Positions 57,541 to 64,000 of a stretch of DNA of 64,000 bases are shown here, piece by piece (positions within the stretch are counted from its first letter, which is position 1; each line of letters opens with the position of its first letter). Below the pieces are notes generated by a model. It was not told the DNA's origin. It did not search any database and was given only the letters and a program-made list of their open reading frames with translations. The translations under genes and the position numbers were made by a program. Source of the stretch: Sciurus carolinensis (taxonomy: Eukaryota > Chordata > Mammalia > Rodentia > Sciuridae); assembly GCF_902686445.1 (NCBI RefSeq), contig NC_062232.1, positions 88,274,932-88,338,931 of the forward strand, given 5' to 3'.

Positions 57541-57750
57541 AGCCAGGCACAGTGGCACATGCCTGTAATCCCAGCAGCTTAGGAGGCTGAGGCAGGAGGA
57601 TCGTGAGTTCAAAGCCAGCCTCAGCAAAGGTGAGGTGCTAAGCAACTCAGTGAAACTCTGTCTCTAAATAAAATACAAAATAGGACTAGGGAAGTGGTTC
57701 AGTGGTTGAATGCCCCTGAGTTTAATCCCCAGTACCTCTCCCCAATAGAA
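57541..57750 (+). repeat. B1+ID composite SINE
   Basis: Well-preserved sense copy (agtggcacatgcctgtaatc, gaggctgaggcaggaggatc) with ID part ending gtttaatccccagtacctc. Confidence 0.92.
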
Positions 57751-57829
57751 GAGTCTTATATAATGTAACAATCACAGTGGTAAGACACCATCCTCTTGCC
57801 CTGTTCCATTGATTAAAAATAAATTACAG

Positions 57830-57970
57830 AGGGGTGGGGGGAAGGGAAAAAATAACAGTATGAATCAAACAACATTACCCTATGTAAATTTATGATTACA
57901 CAAATAGTATGCCTTTACTCCATGTACAAACAGAGAAACAACATGTATCCCATTTGTTTACAATAAAAAA

Positions 57971-58011
<41 letters not shown>
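57830..58011 (+). mobile_element. Very short 5'-truncated L1 with expanded (AAAT)n tail
   Basis: Only the last ~130 bp of the L1 3' UTR (acattaccctatgtaaattt, catgtacaaacagagaaaca) plus a tail of AAAT repeats (57967-58019). Duplication aaataaattacag on both sides (left ending 57829, right ending 58024). Confidence 0.88.
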
Positions 58012-58017
<6 letters not shown>

Positions 58018-58195
58018 ATTACAGGTCCTGCCCTCACTCAGAGGGAAAGGATTACAGAAAAGCATGAACATTAGAAGGTAGAGATCATGGGAAGAGTGGT
58101 CCATAGAGTCTTATCAACCACCAGCACCAGTCTAAGTCATTATCTGTTATTCATCTTTTTGACCCTACAAAACACGTTTTTCATGCCTCATTTTT

Positions 58196-58302
58196 GGTTG
58201 TTTTGTTTTGTTTGAGACAGGGTTTCACTAACTTGCCCAGGCTGGCTCCTGTCTTAGTATCTAAGTAGCTAGAATCATAGGCATAGACAACCATACCCCA
58301 TT
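58196..58302 (-). repeat. B1-type SINE fragment
   Basis: Antisense B1 (gagacagggtttcactaact, ttgcccaggctggctcctgt). Confidence 0.78.
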
Positions 58303-58684
58303 TTTTCCAGACTTCTAAATAATAGCTAATAACAACATCAGCTTATGCCTATCATAACATAGATCTCCCTCCTGCAAACCAAAGTACACTACTCTGTCCT
58401 AAGGAAAGATCCAAGTTTCTGTCAGTTATTTGAATCTATCTACAACTGGTTTTCCTAATTTAGTCTCAGTCCCATCTTGATATCCTATAATGTGTGGACT
58501 AAATTACAAAGTTAATTATCATCAACTCACCTTATATAAAATAGTAGAGGGAAAGCAGGTAAGTAAATTGATTATTATAAATAAATATGTGCTTCAAAGG
58601 GACAGGGAGTAATGATGTCCCCTCCAGTTCTCATTTTGGCAGCTGGCCATGAATCTCTCAGTGTCCCTTTTTCTCTAATCATAT

Positions 58685-58860
58685 CATAACTTTTTGGTGT
58701 CCATTTCTATGAATTTTAATATGGGTATAACCATCACAGCAATTAAAATACAGAATAGTTCCATTATCCTGAAAAACTCCCTCATGCCATCCTATTACAT
58801 ACTCTCTTCCCACCCCTAATTAACCACTGATTAGTTCTTTGTCTACCTTATGAAAGATCA
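58685..58860 (-). mobile_element. Old L1M-type 3' UTR fragment
   Basis: Pattern 'gggtataaccatcacagcaa ... cccacccctaattaaccact' typical of old L1 3' UTRs in antisense. Confidence 0.5.
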
Positions 58861-59639
58861 GATGTTTGCTTTCCCAACATCCCTGATCCTTGCAACCACG
58901 TGACCAAGGAATGATCAATCATATGTTTCTACCTGGAATTTCTCAATCTGTATCAAGCAGAGGAACAATAGAAAATATAATACATTCCGGTGACTGTGGT
59001 GGCATTTGCACATCAGCATTCTAGTTCTGGAGTAGGAGTTTGAACACCAAGACTTTATCCCCTCTCCCCTTTTTAGGAGGAGTATCTGAGTAGTTCAGTA
59101 AGTGATAAGAGTCAGTGAAGTCTTTGCTTTCATCAGGTGGAATCTGTTTCTTTGGCTTGAAGTAGAGTGATACATGTGACACTGTGTACTCTGTAGCACC
59201 AGATCCCTCAAGGCAAGGCAATTTTTTCCAGTAGATACATTCCTAGGCATATAATCACCAAAAAAAGTGCATATTAACCTTTAGATCATATTATGCTTCA
59301 GTTTTCATTTTTGTTCCCAGAACTACATCTTCCCCCCATCCCATCAAGCAATAGATTTTCTAGCTCTTAATTCTATTTGTCTTCCTTTGCAAGTAATGAT
59401 TTTTCTTTATGACTTCTTTTAAAATCTTGATCTTTGAGGTGTTCTGCAATTTCTTATGCATTGTCCAGCTTTTTAAAAATCTCATTTGGGATTTATGATT
59501 ACAGTTGATAATTGATTCTCATTCTCCAAGATCTGTCCATTTTATGCACAGTCTAAATAGGCAAGTTACATTGAGGATGTGATACAAATCACCCCCACCT
59601 CCCATATACACATGTATTCTTTGAATTTGGTTTGCACAC

Positions 59640-59800
59640 TCCTTTTTTGTTTTGTTTTGTTTTGTTTTGGTATGACCTACATCCCCAACCATTTTTGTTT
59701 TTATACTGAGACACGGTCTCACTGATTTGCTGAGGACTTCACTAAGTTGCTGAGACCAGTCTCAAACTTCCTATACTCTTTCCTCAGTCTCTGATTTCAA
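59640..59800 (-). repeat. Degenerate B1+ID SINE
   Basis: A (TTTTG)n head, remnants of the ID part (acctacatccccaaccattt) and antisense B1 (gagacacggtctcactgatt). Confidence 0.75.
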
Positions 59801-61052
59801 CAGAAATATAATATTGGCAGATCCAGTGAATTCTACCTGCTCCTTCCTATCATAAATAGCCCTTACTGTACTGATCAGAAAGAAAATATGGTTGATCTGT
59901 CAGTTACTGATTGTGACTATTGTATGCATCCATGAACTAAGAAATGGCCATATAATGTATTTGCAGATCCACTGGACCTGCTGACATGGGTTCAAGATAA
60001 AACTCTCTTGACTACATAAGCTCTGACTCTGATCAGTGGATGACCATTGTGTTCTAATTCCACCACCACCCCCTCCCAGAGATAACTGAATTCAGTGTCC
60101 TATAATCTCTGAAAATCTGAGTATATTCATTTTCCCAGAGTATATCCATATTCATCACTCTATACCACAGACCTTTCCAGCTAGAAAGACAAAGCTAGAA
60201 GAAAGATACACAATGTATGCTCAGGACATTGCAGTGTTCTTCCTCAAGAGCATCTGACTTCCCTTTGAGAGCCTCTGGCTGCGTGAACTGACTTAGATCA
60301 GGGCTACAATGAGTCTTCATCCTCACAACCCAAATTAGGTCTATTCACCAGATGTAGAAATATTTTGGCTGTAAATTTTGAGTAGGGGTTAGCATGCTGC
60401 TCATTTATGTCGCTCTAAGAAGAAAAATTAGCCACTACTAAACTTTTCTGTAGGTCAAAACATTCAGATTACTTCTCTTGCCATGTTCACTCAATCTCTG
60501 GTGATTATGTGCTGTCCCTTGGTTTCTGCCCTTCTGTGTTCTCATTCTCAGTGAAATTAGTAAATTTCTGTAAAAGGCAACATATAACCTACAGAAGACA
60601 GGCACTGTAGTGTGTTTCAATGATATACAAGCTCCTTTCACGAATACAGATTTTAATTCCTTGGGGAAGAGCATCCTCTGGGATCTATAGGTGGACATGT
60701 AAGTGCACCCTGATATTCCTATCTCCTTAAGTCTTTAGAGTACTTCCTGTATATAATACCAAGGAATAAGTTGGCAAATAAACAATATGGGCCAATCTTG
60801 AGACTTGGCTTCAGTAAAACAATTAAGCAAAGAGAACCACTTCCAATTAGGTGAGCTAATTTAATTCAGAATATCTAGTAAGTGTACAGATGTTAATATA
60901 TTCAGCCTAATCTAAAATTACATGTCTTTTTCCATGGTATAACATCCTCAATACATTCTCACACACATTCTTCAGACTTCTGCCATTTTAAATTATTAAA
61001 ATTATTAAAATCTTGGAATTCTTATCTCCTTCCAGTTCAGATATACATATAC

Positions 61053-61061
<9 letters not shown>

Positions 61062-61101
<40 letters not shown>
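61062..61101. repeat. (TG)n microsatellite
   Basis: 40 bp of TG preceded by acatat repeats. Confidence 0.96.
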
Positions 61102-61102
<1 letters not shown>

Positions 61103-62145
61103 CTCCATCTATCCATCCTTGGGGGCCTACTTTGATCTAAATCTAGTTGTGTGTCTGGGAGCAGTGAGAGGTGGTAGGGGTGATACATGAAGAGAGTTGA
61201 CATTCCCCTGAAAATAACTTCAGCTGTTCAAGCAAGCTTCATCAAACAGGCTGCTTGTGCTGGCAAGGAAGCTCATTATTGAAGTACTTAGAGTCACCTG
61301 AGTCCACCCAAATGATTCCATTACTATTCTTGGGATCTCACACTATACCAATAACCATACTCACTTTATAAAAGTGACCCAGGGGGGCTGCAAGTTCAAT
61401 GTATATTGTAATTTAATCATGCATTGGATCAGACTCTAATTTTCAGCTGTGTCAACAAGAAATAAGAATAGCTGGACAGAGGCTCTTTCCACGGGGCAAT
61501 CCAAGATGGCAGACTAGAGGGTGACTGTATCTCCTGTCGCTCCAGAACCCAAAATTCAAGAAGGGGAGGCATTGAGAGACTCGGACTAAAATAGAGCCAC
61601 AGGGTGAGTCTCCCCCACCGGGTGAAGCTCAGCCCAGGCAGCAGGCCTGGACAGGGGCGGCTTCTCAGAGCAGGGCAGGGCAGCTAGAGTCTTCCCCAGG
61701 TAACCCTGTTCCCTCCAGCGGCAGGCTCCTTCCACATAGCCAGCTTCTTGGAGCAGGCCCCCCAGTGAGAACCTTTCTGCACAGAACCAGCTCCGAGTCC
61801 CGGAGCCGGTGGCAAGCTCCAACCCGCAGGCAGCTTCAGGGACCAGGACAGGGCAGCCAGGAACTTCCCCAAGCGGCCCTGCTCCCTCCGGCGGCAGACT
61901 CCTTTCACAGCCAACTTCTCGGAGCAGACCAACCAGTGAGAGCCTTTCTGCACAGAGCCAGCTCCAAGCCCCGGAACCAGTAGCAGGCTAGGGGCAGCTT
62001 TCTTCGGAAGCACTGCATTATCAAGTTCCTCCAAGACTTCAGGCTACTGAAAGCTGGGAGGCAATATACTGGAAATCTATAGGGACACTATAAGCCAATA
62101 GAGGAAATCTGCAATATCTCAGAGTCCCACTGACATCTGACCAAT

Positions 62146-63174
62146 ATGAGAAAACAAGGGAAGAAAATGTCCCAAACAAACCTAGATACTATATCAATAA
62201 AACCCAATGATATCACAGCACAAGAAATGTCAGAAAGGGAATTCAGAATGTACATGATTAAAACAATCAGGGAAGCAAACGAGGATATGAAAGAGCAAAT
62301 GCAGGCATTGAAGGAGGAGATGAAAGAGCAAATGCAGGCATTAAATGATCGCACCAATCAACAGTTAAAAGAGCAAATATGGGAATCAAGAGATCATTTC
62401 ATGAAAGAGTTAGAGATACTGAAAAAAAAATCCTTGAAATGAAGGAAACAATAAAACAAGTTAAATCTCCATAGAAAGCATAACCAATAGGATAGAACAC
62501 CTGGAAGACAGAACCTCAGACACTGAAGGCAAAATATTTAATCTTGAAACCAAAGTTGACCAGAGAAGATGGTAAGAAATCATGAACAGAATCTATAAGA
62601 ATTATGGGATATCATGAAAAGGCCAAATTTAAGAATTATTGGGATTGAGGAAGGCTTAGAGAAACAAAACAAAGGAATGAACAACCTATTCAATGAAATA
62701 ATATCAGAAAATTTCCCAAATCTGAAGAATGAAATGGAAAATCAAATACAAGAAGCTTATAGGACTCCAAATATACAAAATTACAACAGACCCACACCAA
62801 GGCACATTATTATGAAAATACCTAACATACAAAATAAAGACAGAATTTTAAAGGCCGCGAGAGAAAAGAATCAAATTACATTCAGGGGGAAACCAATAAG
62901 AATATCAGCAGATTTTTCAGTCCAGACCCTAAAAGCTAGAAGGGCCTAGAACAACATATACCAAGCCCTGAAAGAAAACGGATGCCAACCAAGAATCTTA
63001 TACCCAGCAAAACTTACCTTCAGATTTGACGACGAAATAAGATCCTTCCATGATAAACAAAAGCTAAAGCAATTTACAAAAAGAATGCCGGCATTACAGA
63101 ACATTCTCAGCAAAATATTCCATGAGGAAAAGATGAAAAACAACGATGCAAATCAACAGGAGGAACTAGCCTAA
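62146..63174 (+). pseudogene. L1 ORF1, broken
   Basis: Starts MRKQGKKMSQTNLD. The coiled coil contains the same 33-bp repeated unit (62284-62349). A frameshift near 62440 and a TAG at about 62947 (Trp codon in the left copy) destroy the frame. It ends EELA-TAA at 63172-63174. Confidence 0.92.
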
Positions 63175-63221
63175 AGGAATAGCCAAATAAAGGAGAAACC
63201 AAATCATGTCAAAAAACAAAA

Positions 63222-64000
63222 ATGAGTCAAATGACTGGGAATACAAATCATATCACAATAATAACCCTGAATGTTAATGGCCTGAACTCATCAATCAAAA
63301 AAAATAAAGAAAAATCCAACAATATGCTGCCTGCAAGAGACTCATCTCATAGAAAGAGATACCCATAGACTACAGGTGAAAGGATGGGAAAAAACATACC
63401 ATGCACATGGACACAGCAAAAAAGCTGGAGTATCCATCCTCATTTCAGATAATGTGGACGTCAAGCCAAAACTAGTCAGAAGGGATAAAGAAGGACATTA
63501 CATGCTGCTTAAGGGAAGCATAAATCAGCAAGACATAACAATCATAAATATCTATGCCCCGAACATTGGCTCATCCATGTACGTCAAACAAATCCTTCTC
63601 AATGCCAGAAATCAAATAGACCACTACACAATAATACTAGGTGATTTTAACACACCTCTCTCACCTCTGGATAGATCTTCCAAAGAAAAATTGAATAAAG
63701 AAACCATAGATCTCAATAACACAATCAACAATTTAGACTTAACGGACATATATAGAATATACCATCCAACAAAGAACGAATACACTTTCTTCTCAGCAGC
63801 ACATGGATCCTTCTCTAAAATAGACCATATTTTATGCCACAAAGCTACTGTTAGCAAATACAAAAAGATAGAGATACTACCTTGTATTCTATCAGATCAT
63901 AATGGATTGGAATTAGAAATAAATGACAGAATAAAAAACAGAAACTTCTCCAATACCTGGAGATTAAATAATACACTATTATATGATGAATGGATAACAG
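63222..64000 (+). pseudogene. L1 ORF2 5' part, broken, cut by the window end
   Basis: Starts MSQMTGNTNHI. Compared with the left L1 a deletion of about 20-25 bp near 63300 shifts the frame. Endonuclease landmarks are still readable (QETHLI-like, YAPN, GDFN, SDHNGLELEI). Confidence 0.9.

Larger units (their letters stand above)
56996..61480. other. Intergenic region downstream of TBC1D8B
   Basis: No gene recognised. Contains B1-type SINEs (57541, 58196, 59640), a short L1 3' end (57830), an old L1 trace (58685-58860) and a (TG)n tract (61062). The stretches 58870-59630 and 59810-61020 show no repeat or coding signal that I can name. Confidence 0.65.
61487..64000 (+). mobile_element. LINE-1, 5' end to early ORF2, sense, continues beyond the window
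   Basis: Starts near 61487 (ccaagatggcagactagagg). It has a short 5' UTR (61487-62145, CpG-containing, without the 65-75-bp monomers of the left L1), a broken ORF1 and the beginning of ORF2. Protein-level identity to the left L1 ORF1 is about 90% by eye. It is oriented away from TBC1D8B. Confidence 0.93.

Noticed and set aside
56996..61480. Downstream neighbour gene (RIPPLY1 expected from human gene order)
   Set aside because: No exon with homeobox-interacting or WRPW-type coding sequence could be recognised before the right-hand L1; it probably lies beyond the window.

Overview
The window is mammalian nuclear DNA, almost certainly from a squirrel-family rodent (Sciuridae). It is AT-rich, carries spliced exons with GT-AG borders, and is packed with LINE-1 copies and with short SINEs of the rodent ID (tRNA-like) and B1+ID composite types whose box-B-like 'ggttcaatccccagcacc' end is typical of ground squirrels and marmots. 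No bacterial, phage, CRISPR or operon-like feature is present.

One protein-coding gene fills the window: TBC1D8B on the + strand, an X-linked Rab GTPase-activating protein in human. Coding exons 2-21 (20 exons, 3,227 coding bases, stop at 54934-54936) lie between 9937 and 54936; the promoter and first exon (about 130 coding bases expected) are upstream of the window. All junction phases match and every intron is GT-AG. The encoded protein has two GRAM domains (exons 4-7), a Rab-GAP TBC domain with both catalytic fingers (exons 9-13), an EF-hand (exons 16-17) and a C-terminal tail (exons 18-21). A probable 3' UTR of about 2 kb follows.

Layout: 1-6590, a nearly full-length L1 on the - strand inserted into the ORF1 of an older L1 whose 5' UTR lies at 6590-7880 (intron 1). 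7.9-54.9 kb, TBC1D8B exons 2-21 separated by introns filled with SINEs, old L1 relics, MIRs and microsatellites. Intron 10 (26.6-34.3 kb) holds a near-perfect 222-bp inverted repeat and a 3-kb antisense L1 relic. Intron 14 (37.8-45.5 kb) holds a processed pseudogene of ACTL6A (BAF53A), itself interrupted by a solo LTR and a SINE. 55-61.4 kb, 3' UTR and intergenic sequence. 61.5-64 kb, the 5' part of a second L1 on the + strand, pointing away from the gene, so the two related L1s form a large inverted pair around TBC1D8B.

I found no convincing new biological system. The points most worth a second look are the inverted repeat in intron 10, the tandem monomers in the left L1 5' UTR, the triple target-site copy around the ACTL6A retrocopy, and a young SINE 67 bp from the in-frame 69-bp exon 15. 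Comparisons with human proteins and repeat families were made from memory, without database searches.
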